DNA from: Artocarpus heterophyllus
Lineage: Eukaryota > Streptophyta > Magnoliopsida > Rosales > Moraceae
Assembly (NCBI GenBank): GCA_025403435.1
Contig: CM046341.1
Span: 20,359,460 to 20,423,459, forward strand
Reading direction: 5' to 3'
Length of the DNA stretch: 64,000 nucleotides
This document shows, one piece after another, positions 24,344 to 36,977 of the stretch (position 1 is its first letter; each line of letters begins with the position of its first letter). Made by a program: the position numbers and the translations under genes. The notes under the pieces are model-generated. The model worked only from the letters and a program-made list of their open reading frames with translations. It ran no database searches and was not told where the DNA came from.

Positions 24344-25560
24344 TAGATGGTGAAGCAGAATCAATGGCAGGATCAGCATTTGCAGGGGATTTGGACGCGG
24401 ATTTAGAACGGAGAGCGGTTTGAAGAATGGAGTGTGCATGCAGACGGATAGTTGTATTTCCGGGAGCGTCTTGCAGTTACAACTATTGCCGAGGTGACGA
24501 AAGCTGTTTTGGACGAAGCTCATAGGTCTTAGTTCGCTATTCATCTAGGGAGCACAAAGATGTATCATGATTTAAAGAGGCAATATTGGTGGAGAGGCAT
24601 AAAGAAAGATGTTCAAGAGTACGTGGCCAAGTGTACGACGTGTCTTCAGGTAAAAGCCGAGCATCAGAAGCCTGTAGGTCAGCTTCAGCCGCTTCCTATT
24701 CCAGGGTGGAAATGGGAACATGTGACGATGGATTTTCTCACAGGTTTGCCGAGGGCGGAGCAGCGGCATGATGCAGTTTGGGTCATGGTCAACAGGTTAA
24801 CAAAATTGGCGTATTTCATTATGTTTAGGTCAACGTGTTCGAGGAGGATTCTCGGGGATCTGCATCTATAGAACATTGTGAGGTTGCATGGAGTTCCTTT
24901 GTCCATCACTTCTGATCGAGACACCAAGTTTAATACTAAGTACTGGAGGGGTTTTTAGGAGGCTTTAGGTACTGATTTGAACTTTAGTACGACGTTTCAT
25001 CCTCAGACTAATGGGCAGTCTGAGCGGGTTATTTAGATTCTCGAGAATATGTTGCGTGCCTGTACGTTAGATTTCGACGAAAATTGGAAAAAATATTTGC
25101 ATATGGCAGAATCGCTTACAACAATAGCTATCAGGCGAGTATTGGTATGGCACTGTTTAAGGCTTTGTATGGGCAACCGTGTCGGCCATTGGTGTGTTGG
25201 GCCAAGTTGGAAGATAGGGTTATTCTTGGGCCGGATGAGATCCGTGATAGCAACAAGAAAGTCGTTGTGATTCGAGGTCGATTGAGGGCAGCTCAGAGTC
25301 GACAGAAGAGTTATGCAGATAGAAGACGTAGACCCTTAGAGTTTGCGGTAGGATCTTTCGTTCTCTTGAAGGTATCGCCTCGTAAAGGAACTATGTGGTT
25401 CGAAGTGAGTGGAAAGCTTGCACCGAGGTATATTGGACCGTTTGAGATCACTCAGCATGTTGGTGTGGTTGCTTATCGACTCAACCTTCCGTCCGAACTC
25501 TCTCATGTTCACGATGTGTTTCACGTGTCGATGCTTAGGAAGTGTCCGCCTGAGCAGGGT
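24344..25560 (+). pseudogene. pol-INT: Gypsy integrase, with stops and one frameshift
   Basis: HHCC zinc domain: HLGSTKMYHDLKRQYWWRG ... CTTCLQVKAEHQ. DDE core: HVTMDFLTGLPR (first Asp), ITSDRDTKFN (second Asp), HPQTNGQSERVI (Glu), so all three catalytic residues remain. The GPY/F-type module, KLAPRYIGPFEITQHVGVVAYRL, lies at about 25420-25480. TAG stops fall at 24344, 24404, 24449, 24530, 24869, near 24954 and near 25034. At 25112-25113 one base is missing from the family EFAYNNSYQAS motif (GAA-TC-GCT), which shifts the rest, including the chromodomain, into another frame (25084-25770). Integrase would insert the cDNA, making the 5-bp duplication seen here. Confidence 0.9.
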
Positions 25561-25770
25561 AAGGTAGTTTCATTTCGCAATGTGCAGGTTCGGGAAGATA
25601 CGACGTATGAAGTAGTGCCGATTCAGATCTTCGATCGAAAAGTGATCACTTTGCGTCGTCCTAAGATACCGTTGGTAAAGGTCGTGTGGCAGTATCACAG
25701 GGTTGATGAAGCCACTTGGGAACTAGAATCGAGTATGCGAGAATTGTATCCGCATTTGTTTTATTTCTAA
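25561..25770 (+). pseudogene. C-terminal chromodomain of the Gypsy integrase
   Basis: In the frame after the -1 shift: TTYEVVPIQIFDRKV, RRPKIPLVKVVWQYHRVDEA, TWELESSMRELYPHLFYF and a stop at 25768-25770. The V-x-W...EATWE core with the terminal acidic helix is the chromodomain-like module of plant chromoviruses, thought to steer integration to heterochromatin. It is intact here apart from the upstream shift. The minus-strand relative at 51885-52075 has the same segment with a stop at the Trp of TWE. Confidence 0.88.
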
Positions 25771-25805
25771 ATTGAGTTGTAAATTTCGAGGGTGAAATTT
25801 CTTTT

Positions 25806-25818
25806 AGGGGTGGAGAGT
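25806..25818 (+). other. Polypurine tract of the Gypsy element
   Basis: AGGGGTGGAGAGT lies immediately before the 3' LTR (TGTAACG). It would prime plus-strand DNA. The related minus-strand element has AGCGGTGAAGAGT at the same place. Confidence 0.88.
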
Positions 25819-28011
25819 TGTAACGCCCTGAAATTTATTTAATGTTATTGTAATGTAAAATGATGAATTAATGTGCCATAATTAATATTTCAATGTTAAT
25901 TTAATTAATTGGTTAAATTTTGAAATTTAGGTTGTTTTGTTAATTTAATAAATTCTAATGATTTCTTATTATTTTAAAATGTTATTTTGAGTTTTTAAAA
26001 TACAACAGTTTGTAAAATGTTAAAAATATTCCGTTTTACAAAACCGTGGGTGGCATTTCATTTTCGCACAGTAAAACCGCCCACCGTTTCTCTCTATTTA
26101 TTTTCTCTCCCCTTCCTCTCTCTTCACTCTCAGCTCTCACTCTCTCTCTCTTCTTCTCTCCCACCCGTGATCACTCTCTCTCCTTCTCTCTCGGTTTCTC
26201 TCATTCTCTCTCAAATTTTTGAATCAAAATTCGAATCCAAGCTTCAGGTTAGCGAGTAGGAAGCTCAGGGCGTGATTTGACAACCGATAACACGGATTGA
26301 AGCTTCGATTCGAGGTTAGTTTTGAAATTTCTAAACTTTTTTCAAGATTTTCAACTTTGTGCATTTTTTAAATCTAAGTTTGTTTGAGCTTAGAAAACTC
26401 TTGGTTTGAGTTAAAATGAACTTAGAACAACTAGAATCTAAGCTTAGATTGAAGAAAAACAGATTAGATTCAAGATTTTTTATTTTTCCTCATTTTCTCT
26501 CATTTTTGGATTTTTGAGATTTTTGCATTTGAATCTTGTTTAAATGAGTTCAAAAGTATTCTATTATGTTTTTCTATCATCTATGAATGTTTTCCATGCC
26601 TGAGAATTGAGAAAAAAGGTTAAAATCAAGATTTGAATTTTGGGAGAACCAAAACTTGTGGCTGTGATTTCTAGGTTTCTCCAGTTTGGCAGGCCAAACT
26701 ACGTGTTCGGCAGGCCAAATTCAAAGGATCGTCAGGCTGGACTGCACCATTCGACAGGCCGAACCTGGGAAATGTCTGGCCGACCGAACCTGATTTCTGA
26801 CAGGATGAACTGCACAGTTTGGCCTGCCAAAGCAGGGAGTTCGGCAGGCCGGCAGAGCATGAGAAATTTTGTGATTTTTCACCCATTTTCACTGTTTTGA
26901 ACCCCGATTTAAATTTCAACCTTATAAAATGATTTTATAGATACAAATGGCACACTAGGACATTATGAAATGTTCTAGTAACATGGAATGTCTCGAACTA
27001 GATATTGATTGACTTAGTCTGTACCTAGGATCGTTCGTGCTTCCGTGGAGCTAATGTATTGCGGACCAGGATTACGGTGTGGGGCACCAGCACGAGTATC
27101 GAGGTAGGACTTCTACCCTCTCCTTGGTAGCCTAGTTTCAAAATTATTTGACTTCAAAAAGGGTTTCTATAAAAATGTTTTCAACGGTTGATTGAAAATG
27201 AATTCATCGGTTATATTTTGATAAACCGTGGATTGAAATGAACTTCATAATGAATGTAAATGACAATACTCGGTAAATGGGTTTGAATAATGATGAGAAT
27301 AAATATAAGGGCATGTTGCCATATCAGAGATCGGGTCGTGTAGCGATCGACCTTGGGGGCAGGTCCCGAAACCCAGATGGGCCACTACGGTGGTAATATC
27401 CTTATGGTTTGCTTAGGAAAAGAAAATAATGTATTTCTGATCGACCGAATAAACTGTTTTGGGTAAAAACGGTTTTATTAAATTTATTTATTTAAGGTTT
27501 CTTTTAAATAATTTCCTGAATAGTGAGATTTTTCTTTAAATTAAATGATTTAATAAAAATATAGTCATACTGAGTCTTTCGCTCACATTTTCCTTGTTTT
27601 TCTTAAATCTCCCCCTCTAGGTAGATTCCCATTTAGGTTTAGAGAGGAATCAACTGACCGAACTCAAGAGCAGTAGGAGAACTAGTAAATTATTTATATA
27701 AATTAAACAAGGCATGTAATGTTTGTAACTTTATTTGTACTCAGACTGTGGTTGTATTATTATATTGTCATTACTATGTGTGTGCACAAGTTGTGGGTCA
27801 GTGGGACCCATACTCGCGGTTCTTTATCATTTAATTGTTCGCTTAATGATTTCACCGGCTTAATGTTTCTGAACCCTTTTATACAATGTTATTTTGAAAC
27901 TTTCATATTTTTATTATTTAACTTAACCCTAAACTCTTGATTTTAATTAAATTTCTTTTTAATTAATTTAAATAATCCGCCACGTCACCTCCCGTACCTT
28001 AGGGCGTGACA
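25819..28011 (+). repeat. 3' LTR of the Gypsy element
   Basis: 2193 bp, TG...CA ends (TGTAACGCCC...GGGCGTGACA). It is 32 bp longer than the 5' LTR: it has about 43 bp more in the palindromic array, and lacks an 11-bp CTCAATTTTCT repeat in the CT-rich tract. Otherwise it is collinear with the 5' LTR. Confidence 0.95.
26681..26855. repeat. Palindromic array in the 3' LTR (one unit longer)
   Basis: The same CG-rich units as at 19790-19925, with an added unit around ACTACGTGTTCGGCAGGCC (about 26699-26740) that the 5' LTR lacks. LTRs are identical at insertion, so the array changed afterwards or during the replication that made the pair. Confidence 0.85.
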
Positions 28012-28016
28012 TAAAC
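28012..28016. repeat. Target site duplication of the Gypsy element (right)
   Basis: TAAAC, identical to 18914-18918. Confidence 0.9.
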
Positions 28017-29099
28017 AAATGATATAAACATCGGGTGTCTATGGCGCCAACTTTATATTTTTGGGAAAATTAATTATTTACTTAATCCAAGAAAATGATA
28101 ATTCAAATATTAAATTGGAGACTACTTATGAATAGTTGGATTCTACACTGCCAGTAAAAGAGCTTGGCCAAATTTTTTGTAGTCAAAATTTTTTATTATG
28201 GATGGATTTTTTGAGGGAAAATATAGGAGGTAATTCTCCTGGATTCTTGATAGACTTATGATTCTCTCAACCATTCTATGAATAAAAGGCTTGGGTGCTC
28301 ATTTATTTTTAGAATGCATGAGTGCGAATTTATGGGAGGAGAGCTTTATCACTTTTCTTTAGTGATTAGTCGCACCAGAGCACTATAGAGGTTGAAAGGA
28401 ACCGTATCAATGTAGGAGGAGATTTATTCGGTAGTGACCAAACACACAATGGTTTGAGCAAGAGAATAGAATAGAAAACGAGGCGTTCTAGGTATTTCTA
28501 GATTTAATCAGTCTTTTTTTGTTTGGTCTTAAAGAGGTATGAATAAACTAGATATAGTTTATAATTTATAATAACATCAATTATATTCTTAGCGTTTGAT
28601 TTTTTTTTTAGCATTAGTTAAGTTATCGAAAAAATTTTTCCAACACACATCATGAGTGGTTTGGTATAGCATGAGTAATTGTTTGAACAAGGATGCAATA
28701 CTGGTTATTGACTGAAAATGTGCAGCATAAAATTACAAAATTATATTCCACCAAAAACTAATAAGAATAAAACCACATTCTCTAACACTTCAAGTATCCT
28801 ATCATAACCATCATCAAGACATGTTCATATTAAAATTTGCAAAATAAAATGTTCTATGTACACCTAAAAAACTAACAAAGATATCAAATCACATCTAAAC
28901 ATATTAATTATTCGTTCTTTAGTTAAAATAATATGATTACATCAACATTTTGTAACTTTGCAAGACCATTTATAAAATATGAAGAAGGCAGTGATTTTTT
29001 ATTTAAATAGTTATCAATCAATTGTTCATACCTATTAGGAAAAACAGTTCTAAATGACAACATTTCAAAACCTTGTGATTTTTCTTGATACTCTCCTCA
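28017..29099. other. No gene recognised; continuation of the interrupted flank
   Basis: AT-rich DNA that was contiguous with 18918 before the Gypsy insertion. No reading frame or domain is supported. Confidence 0.35.
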
Positions 29100-29739
29100 A
29101 TTTGAATTGACAAATGTGTTGAGATCAGTTGAATCTTCTTGGGTTTCTCAATTCCCTTCCCAATCCTTCACCGTTATGGTTTCATATCTCTAAAGGTGAG
29201 AGCAACCAAAATTCAAAGATTGAGACAATAAAAAGACCTTAGTGAAAATATACCACTAAATATATATTTATAGCAGAAAATAATGAATTGTAGTATGAGC
29301 AAGTCACAAACTTATCAACATGTAGTACACTCCTACTCCCATAGAGATAATGGGTATACCTATACAGAGGATCGTAACAATTCATCCCATCAATTATTTA
29401 TGTGATACTCTAATTAAAATGCCATCTAGTCGAAAATTATGATCTGGTTTAGATTGAAAATTGATTCATATTCATCTTAACAATTAAGATAAATATTTTT
29501 CCAAATTAATAAGAATTGTTTTTTATCGGATACAATAAAAATTACAACGCAATATTTACCTTAACAATAAAAATAAATACTTCTCGTGTAAATAATATTC
29601 ATGGTGTTACATAAGATCTATATAGCACAAATATATTAGTGTTATATGAAACCACATGCGAAAGTTTCCTAGACACCATTAGTTTAGGCACTAATCTAGT
29701 ACCTCGAAATAGTGACGGGGTCAAAACATATTTCCAACA
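29100..29739 (-). mobile_element. Possible Copia-type LTR piece
   Basis: On the minus strand, 29739 downward begins TGTTGGAAATATGTTTTGACCCCG, which resembles the start of plant Copia LTRs (TGTTGGAA...). The end cannot be placed and no target duplication, PBS or coding domain is visible. A weak call. Confidence 0.2.
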
Positions 29740-32700
29740 AGGGCAACATAAAAAAGGCAAAGATAATTTTTTATTTAACAAAGACATAATTACATAGTTC
29801 AAATATTGAGTAGGGATTTATATATTTTTATGCAAAGTGAGGCACAATTAAGATTAATAGGGGCATCACTAAATTTTACACAAAAAATAGAGGCACTAAA
29901 ATTTTTAAAAAGTGAGCGGGTGCATATGCTCCCACTCATGTCAACCTCCCTCTGCCCGTGCCTAGAGTGTCAAGCGATTTTTTCTATAGTTATTGGAGAC
30001 TGAAAATTGTCCAAGAAAATTCTATTCATTCTTTTAAGAGATTTGTAAAGGCAGTAAAGGGACCATATGCACATAATTTAGGCTCTAATAAAAAGTATTT
30101 TATTAATTCAAAAAGTTTCCATAATTAAATTAACATAATTATCAGCTTTTTGGGTAGTAAAATAAAAAACTATTGCTATCTTAAATTATATGCATAAATT
30201 ATGAGAAACCTTTAAAAGAGAATATAAAGGTTGTACATAGTTATCAACCATTTGCCACATGATTTTATAGTCCTTTACAATATTCATTACGAACTAGGTT
30301 ATTCATTATACTTAAAATTTCTAATGATATATTTGTCTATGAGTCCCATTAATTCTTCAATGGATAATATATTATTACTCTATTATAAAATAATGGGAGT
30401 TTATTTGGCACATGATATCAAATAGGTATAAGATTTCATTTAAAAGAGTACATAAATCGTACTCAGTGGAACGTTATTTCTATTTTTAATGAAGTCAGCA
30501 ATTCTTTGTATGTGAAGTAATATTTGCACCTGTTTATAATTTTGTATCTTCAACTTCCCAAGCTATTAATAAATAAAAATCAGTCTCATACGTTGATAAA
30601 TCAAAAGACACGAGAAATAAATGTGAATCCACTACAAACTTAAAATTTATAAAATTTATAAGGTAAATTGATTAAATGGTAAAAGAAATAGAATTTAATG
30701 CTTATACGAAATTAATTCAAATTATAATTATATTACATCTCTAATTTAATATATTCAATATATTTTAAATACACTAGTGTCTTTATTAAGTAATCACTAT
30801 TACTAAAATTTAAATAATATCGTCTCTGGGATTTAGGATCAGAGAATATGACAATCATACTAAAGAGGCCAACTTTATTTACAGATTGTGAATCTATCTT
30901 TTATAACAAGTCCTTTCAAAATTATATCTTCTATATACGAACACTTCATATACACAATCAGAGGCTTTGTGATAAGTATAAGGTGTTCATGATATTTTCT
31001 CGCATATATAATAGTGAACAACAATACACAATCCATTAAAAGAATGTAATACTATATTTCTAATAATATAATTAAAGGATTGCATAAAATTCAAATACAT
31101 TCTACACTAAATAATAACAATAAATAACATTATACAATAACAAAATGTATGAATCATAGTCCTCAAAATAAAACTACTAGCAAACTAACATTTTAATTGT
31201 AATCTAAAATTTAAATTAATAACAATACATACATTATATTCTAAACTGAACGCTAAATTTCTAATTTTTCTAGTTCAAATATAACAAAAACATTTTTCTA
31301 ATTATAACAAAAACTAAATATTTTTTTCAATCAACACAATTATCATCATCGTCTAAAAAAACATAAATCCAAACTTCTAAAACAAAAACAACCTAGAACA
31401 ATTTTTCAATCAATATAAAAAACTCAACCTTTTTTTTTCGTTAATACAATTGTCATTGTCACATTTATCATCATCATAAAAAAAATAAACCAAAATTCCG
31501 AATAAAATCATCAGCATCACACTCACCAACCATAATTCCCATCATCAAATATTGACTTTAAACCTAACTTTCTAAAAAAAGAAAAAACAAATGGTGATTT
31601 GTAGCGATTTAGGATTAGGTTTTAATTTAGGGCAGAATGTTTTCAATTTTGGGTGAACTTTGAGAACATTGTTTTCTGTTTTGAAGGATATTGGGGGAGG
31701 TGGGGGCCAAGGATGTGGAGTGTAAATTTGAGCACGACTTGTTGTCTTTTTTTTTTCTTTCTTTTTTAAGTTAAAATTCTCAAATGATTTAAAGATAAGC
31801 CTCAAATTTCGACATTAAATTAAAGTCCTAGAATTGGGGGTTTAAATCGATTTTTTTTTTTGGTTCGAAACACGAGTTTGAATGACAGATCCAATTCAAT
31901 TTAGATTACATATGTATTCAAACCTGCAAACAAAACACATCTTAGTGTGAATAGTGAGATACTACTATCAGTTTTTAAGTACGGATTGTTTTTGCATGTA
32001 CTATATTTATAGAAACATTGTTAGTGATACCACAGTTTTTAACTAGCCTCCTTAAAGTAAGGTTCATGTTATTTTTAGATGTATCTTCAGTGATAAGAAA
32101 AAGCAATAATTGGACATGGTATGTTGTTCTCTTAGGACGCTTCAGAAGCATTCGAAGTTCATTACTAAATTTAAGGGGTCTTGGCCTGCTTGGACATGGG
32201 ACTTAAAAAATAATTTTTCTGTTTTTTACAACCAAAGTAACTCTAAAATAAAAATAAAATTTTTGGATATTTTTTATAAGAGCACATTTTAAAACCAAAA
32301 TTTATAAAAAATTAGAAATTTCAGAAATAACAATTTGTTCTTTCAATTTTTCAATAATAATCAAATTTTGTATGTTTGTACATGCACATATGATATAAAT
32401 ATCTATTTGAGATTGGTTTGTCCAGCAAACTGGGACTGATGGCGAGTCTGGCTGAGATATTGGGAATGAAGTTGAGGTCAATCAAATGGGTCGGGAATGA
32501 TGACAAGGAAGGGAGTGGCATTAGGTTCAGGCAAAAGTCAGTGTTATAGTAGGGTGAACGAGTTAGAATCGTATTAAGTTAAGATTGATGCCTGGGTCAA
32601 CTCAACATGTTAGGATGTTACCTGGGTCAAGCAAGAACCAACATAGTTATCATGTCAACAAGCCACCGTGGTGTCTCGGAGTTAATCTGCTTGATGAACG

Positions 32701-34077
32701 TTCTAATTGCTACTGTCCTAGATTTTTTCTTTTTAGTTTTCTGAGTTAAGAGTTTTTATGATGCCTCTCTTATCATTTTTAGAAGAGAACATATATTATA
32801 TTTCCTCTAATGGTTTTCTTAGCCTTATGAATTTTCTTTTATTTAATTAAATCTACTAGGACTTTAGTGTTTAATCTGTTTGATAGTGGTCTTCAACCTG
32901 GTTGGGATAAAAAACAAAAATACTAACAATTGGAAAATATCACTATTAGTAGAAATTGACATAAAAGATGGAAATTCATTAGAAAAACACTTTATTTTTT
33001 AGACGAGACTTTTGAAAACTTTTAAATAGATAATTTTTACATAAATACATGAAGCTCTCAGTCAAATACTAATTGTATGATAAATATGCATATTGTGAGA
33101 AATGATCAAAGTACAATAAATTATAAATATATGTACACCATCAAACAAACTAAAATAGTTAAAAATTAACCGAATACAAATAACTGAATCTAAAGTTTCA
33201 TTTAAGATAAAAAAATATACATACATCAATACCAAGAGGTGCTTCTAAGAGATTTGAAAGTGTTTAAAAATTGGAATATCTTTATGGTTTAAACAATATT
33301 GACAGTAGGACATGCAATATAAAAAGTTTCTTATCTAATTTTGTAAGACCACATTGAAAAAGTAATCAAACAATATTGATAATAAGATATAGAATTCGAA
33401 TACTTTTTATACAATTTTGGATAACTACATTAAAAACACATGAATTTTATTCAAAAGTAAATTAAAAATATAAATATAAAGTACCAATATTTTACTAACA
33501 TTTGTGTGATATTTATGCAAAACTTCGATATAAATGAGTATTTCATAAAATTTTTTGGATATTCTACGAAAAGAGACAATGCTTTTATTTTTGTATATAT
33601 GTATATATATTAGCGCTTCAAAAATACAAAAATTTCTATAAAAATATCCGTAGAAATGTAAATATGTACTACAATTGATACATATCTTTATTTAAAAAAA
33701 AAAAAAAAGTGAACCCTTTCTCCCTCCTAGTATTTTTTCTTTTGAGTTTCGCCTGGAGGCTTTAACGTGAGATATTTTTGGAGTTGATTTTGGTGCAATT
33801 CTAGGCTCAATCCTTTATAAATATCTTCTGACGTTTAGGCTTAAATTGGGTTTTTGTTTTTTTTTTTGTTTTTTCTACTTTTGAGCCTTTTTAAAGTACA
33901 TTTTCCCATTCTCTTTTGGTTTTACAAAATGACTTTAGACAAAATATATAAAACGTCGTAAAGGCATGGAACATATATAACAAAAATTTCCTTATAATTT
34001 TTATAAAACATGCTTTAGACTATATTAATTTAACACTTATAATAAATATATATACAATTTATGTTTATCAATTAAAG
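29740..34077. other. No gene recognised; AT-rich DNA
   Basis: 4.3 kb with only short chance frames. Homopolymer A and T tracts are frequent (for example near 31745, 31850, 33690 and 33855). A less AT-rich patch at 32410-32700 contains CCTGGGTCAA twice (about 32592 and 32621) but no coding signal. I see no transposon ends. Confidence 0.4.
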
Positions 34078-35599
34078 TGAGGGGATCAATTTTTCTACCA
34101 GAGATCACCGTTCTCTATATGAAACTAAAGTCTTCCTTGCCTAGTCTTTGTTATCGGATAGGCGTATGTATAGGCATAGAAAGAATTAGGTTTGCTTTTT
34201 ACAGATCACTCGCTTACTTTTCTTTTGCCATTAACCTCAACACATAAGCAAACTAGGACCAGGAATGGAAGAAGACTTCTTCTCTTTCCTTGTCTCTTTA
34301 CATGCCTATTGCTAGACTTTTTAGCTAAATTTTTACACTCTAACCAAGAATCTTGATTGTGTATAAAATGAATAGAGGAGGCTTCTATTTATACAGAATA
34401 TGAGACCCAGTTAATTCTAGAAGCATTCTTTATTTTTTAAATTTAAATACCACATATTTAATTAAAGTAGAATACATAAGTTTCTATTTCCTTACATTGC
34501 TTGTTGCACCACACACATCAAGATTCTATGTGCTTGTGGTGCCAATCACCAAATGGTAGAGGAATGAATATTGCTTATTACCAAAGCTGATTTGTTTCCA
34601 ATTTTGAATTAAATCACATTTATCCAAAATTAGAAAGTCAAAACATGGATATTTGGTGAACAAGCTTTAGATTGTATGCCACAAAACCCTTTCATGTGTA
34701 ATAACAGACCACACACAATGGGCGAGCCCCAATGTATGTCTTTCAAAATTAATTATTATTTACTTATAATTAAATAACCACATTGCTTAATAATTATAAA
34801 TTAATTCATAATTAATTTATTTTGAGTAATATTTAATTTAGAATTCCATGATTCCAATTTAATTAATTAAACCAATAATTTGATTTGCCCAAATAGTGTT
34901 TACTAGGATGGCAAGAAGACTAATTGACTCATAATTTCAAGCTCTAATAAAGCCAATATATAAATTACGCTTGAATTAATATATTGCTATTTTAATAATC
35001 AGTTATTCTACTAAAAATTTGGAATTACACTCTTAAAACTATACATATAATTACTCATACTCTAGAGTCGTCCATTTGATATACTAATTACATATAAATT
35101 TCATAAATAGGATTTTTTTTAATAACTCAGGACTAAGATCATCTTTTATATGTTTATCGGTCGATGTAATTAGAACTTATTTTATTAAATAGAAATTATT
35201 AGCTATTCAAATCTTGTTATGTCTGGGTCCTACATAATCTCATTATGTGCATTACACTCATTTAATGACTTACTAAATTAACGGTTCGAATAAGACCATT
35301 CCATTTTTAACGAAAATGACTTGCACTAGTAACGCTTAATTAAAGATTATATACTTTAATTGAAAAATTGATTGTAATAATTAATTACATATTACTGATC
35401 ATCTTCATTGTCATCTTTAAATATTATCATCTTTATATAATATATACGATATTTAAACTTGCATAGAAAAATTATAGAACTTTAATAATATTCATAAAGT
35501 ATTCGAAATACATGCACACAAACATAATGAAGAATTCACTTTATTTACTTATAAATATGCCCTTTATAAAACATCATATGCTTTAAGGGCATCTATCCA
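34078..35599 (-). mobile_element. Candidate Copia-type (solo) LTR
   Basis: Read on the minus strand, it would start TGGATAGATGCCCTTAAAGC (35599) and end ...TTGATCCCCTCA (34078), giving TG...CA ends and 1522 bp. It contains a good TATA box (TATAAATAG, minus, 34393-34385). Upstream (about 35220-35250) lies a GCACATAATGAGATTATGTAGGACCC segment, of the style of Copia LTRs. The flanking 5-mers (TAAAG and AATAG) do not match, so no target duplication supports the borders. No neighbouring coding domain exists; it would be a solo LTR. Confidence 0.4.
34385..34393 (-). promoter_or_regulatory. TATA box in the candidate LTR
   Basis: TATAAATAG on the minus strand, followed downstream by a CT-rich leader-like stretch; a typical plant TATA element within the proposed LTR. 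Confidence 0.5.
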
Positions 35600-36837
35600 A
35601 ATAGTAGTAAGAGTGAGTGCTTAATGTGGATTGATATTTTAACGGCTCCGCTCCCAGTTTAGTTAGGATTCACTAGTATAGATATGTGATTTAATGCGTT
35701 ATTTCTAGTAGTGTGTGTTGATGAATTTTGATGTTCATTGTCTTTTTTAATCGATGTTTACTTTATAAATAAGAAATAAAGAAGATAAAAAAAGAGTCAA
35801 ACTAAGGATATAGGTTTTTGTTATGTTTTATGCAAATGGATGACCCATCCAATGTACCATGTAACACTAAAAAACATAACACGACATTTGTTGAATATAA
35901 CATTGGCATTAGAGAGGTGTAATATGGTGAATTTATTTAATGCCATGTTTTGTTTACATTTAATAATTGTGATGTTATGTTTTGTAATTCTATATATTGC
36001 ATTAGAATTCGATTGGACTGTAACAACACCTAAGGATACATTTAGATACACTCATTTTGATGTTTTGAAACTTTTATGTGATCGATGCATGTGTGAGAGA
36101 ATATGATTATTTCTTTGTTTTTGTTTTTTTATCCAATTGGCAGGAATTTTGTGTAGCAATTAAGTTCGTAAAGTTAGCTAAGTATGGTAATTAAATCCCA
36201 AATCATAAATATTTTTTGAAAATAAGGCAAAAAAGGATCATGTGAGACTCACATGTCTCATTTAGAAGGGATCAAAGGGGCAAAATTTTGAGTACTACAG
36301 TAATTACATATATATAAGTCAATAAAATGGTTTAAAAACATCGATAACGTTGATTTTTCTTCCTTTCTAGGTATAAAATTAAAGAACTTGACTTTTATTA
36401 GAATCAAATGAGGTGCATAGGTCTTCTAAATAGGTCATGTGCGTCTAAGTGATGGTTTTTAATCCTAATTTTCATGGAAGTTTGTACTTAGGACTTAATT
36501 GACACAATGACACATTTTATTAATTTTTGTCTCAATTGCCACAAAAAATAATAAAAAAAATTAAGGACCACATTGCAAAAATACAAAAATTTTAGGAGGT
36601 AAATGTGCCAAAAACCTTTTCTTATGTCGATCAAGTTATTCATATATAATGATAAATAAGTTTTAAAATGATGAAGATTTACGCTATTGATTCAATAGAG
36701 TTCTTTCGTAAAATCTTAATTAGATATTTGATTTATTAACAATAAGGATGAAATTTTTTTCTTTCTTTTCTCTAAACAATTAACATTTTTACTCTATTTG
36801 AAGTTAAATCCTTCATTGCACACCTTTTTAGTAAATA

Positions 36838-36977
36838 GCAATAAATTTAGGATTTATCATCTAAATCTTGGATCTATACCATGCTAAATTTGATAAATCC
36901 AAAATTTATTACATTTATCTCATAATAAGATTTAGTAAATAATCTATGATTTATCAAGTAAGTCCTAAATTTATTGC
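36838..36977. repeat. Imperfect inverted repeat (hairpin, MITE-like)
   Basis: GCAATAAATTTAGGATTTA at 36838-36856 and TAAGTCCTAAATTTATTGC at 36959-36977 are inverted copies with one mismatch over 19 bp. Inside, further partly complementary GATTTATCA / TGATAAATC strings occur. The 140-bp span could fold into a long hairpin. Confidence 0.6.

Larger units (their letters stand above)
18919..28011 (+). mobile_element. Ty3/Gypsy chromovirus retrotransposon, structurally complete, coding-dead
   Basis: 9.09 kb with LTRs 18919-21079 and 25819-28011, TAAAC target duplication, tRNA-Met primer site, one gag-pol reading frame, polypurine tract, and a chromodomain-like tail on the integrase. The order protease - RT - RNase H - integrase defines Gypsy. 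The long LTRs (2.2 kb) and the VKVVWQYH...EATWELE C-terminus fit the Del/Tekay group of chromoviruses. About 19 in-frame stops (about 16 TAG) and one frameshift kill the polyprotein. The LTRs differ at roughly 11 of the first 275 positions by eye, mainly transitions, so the insertion is not recent. A second member of this family lies on the minus strand at 40076-52075. Confidence 0.95.

Noticed and set aside
21380..25036. TAG reassigned to an amino acid or readthrough in the retroelements
   Set aside because: The stops occur alongside frameshifts and losses of catalytic residues, and all fit C-to-T decay; reassignment of TAG is not expected in plant nuclear genes.
34073..35604. Target duplication for the candidate LTR at 34078-35599
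   Set aside because: TAAAG and AATAG do not match; the LTR call rests only on ends and TATA box and is kept at low confidence.
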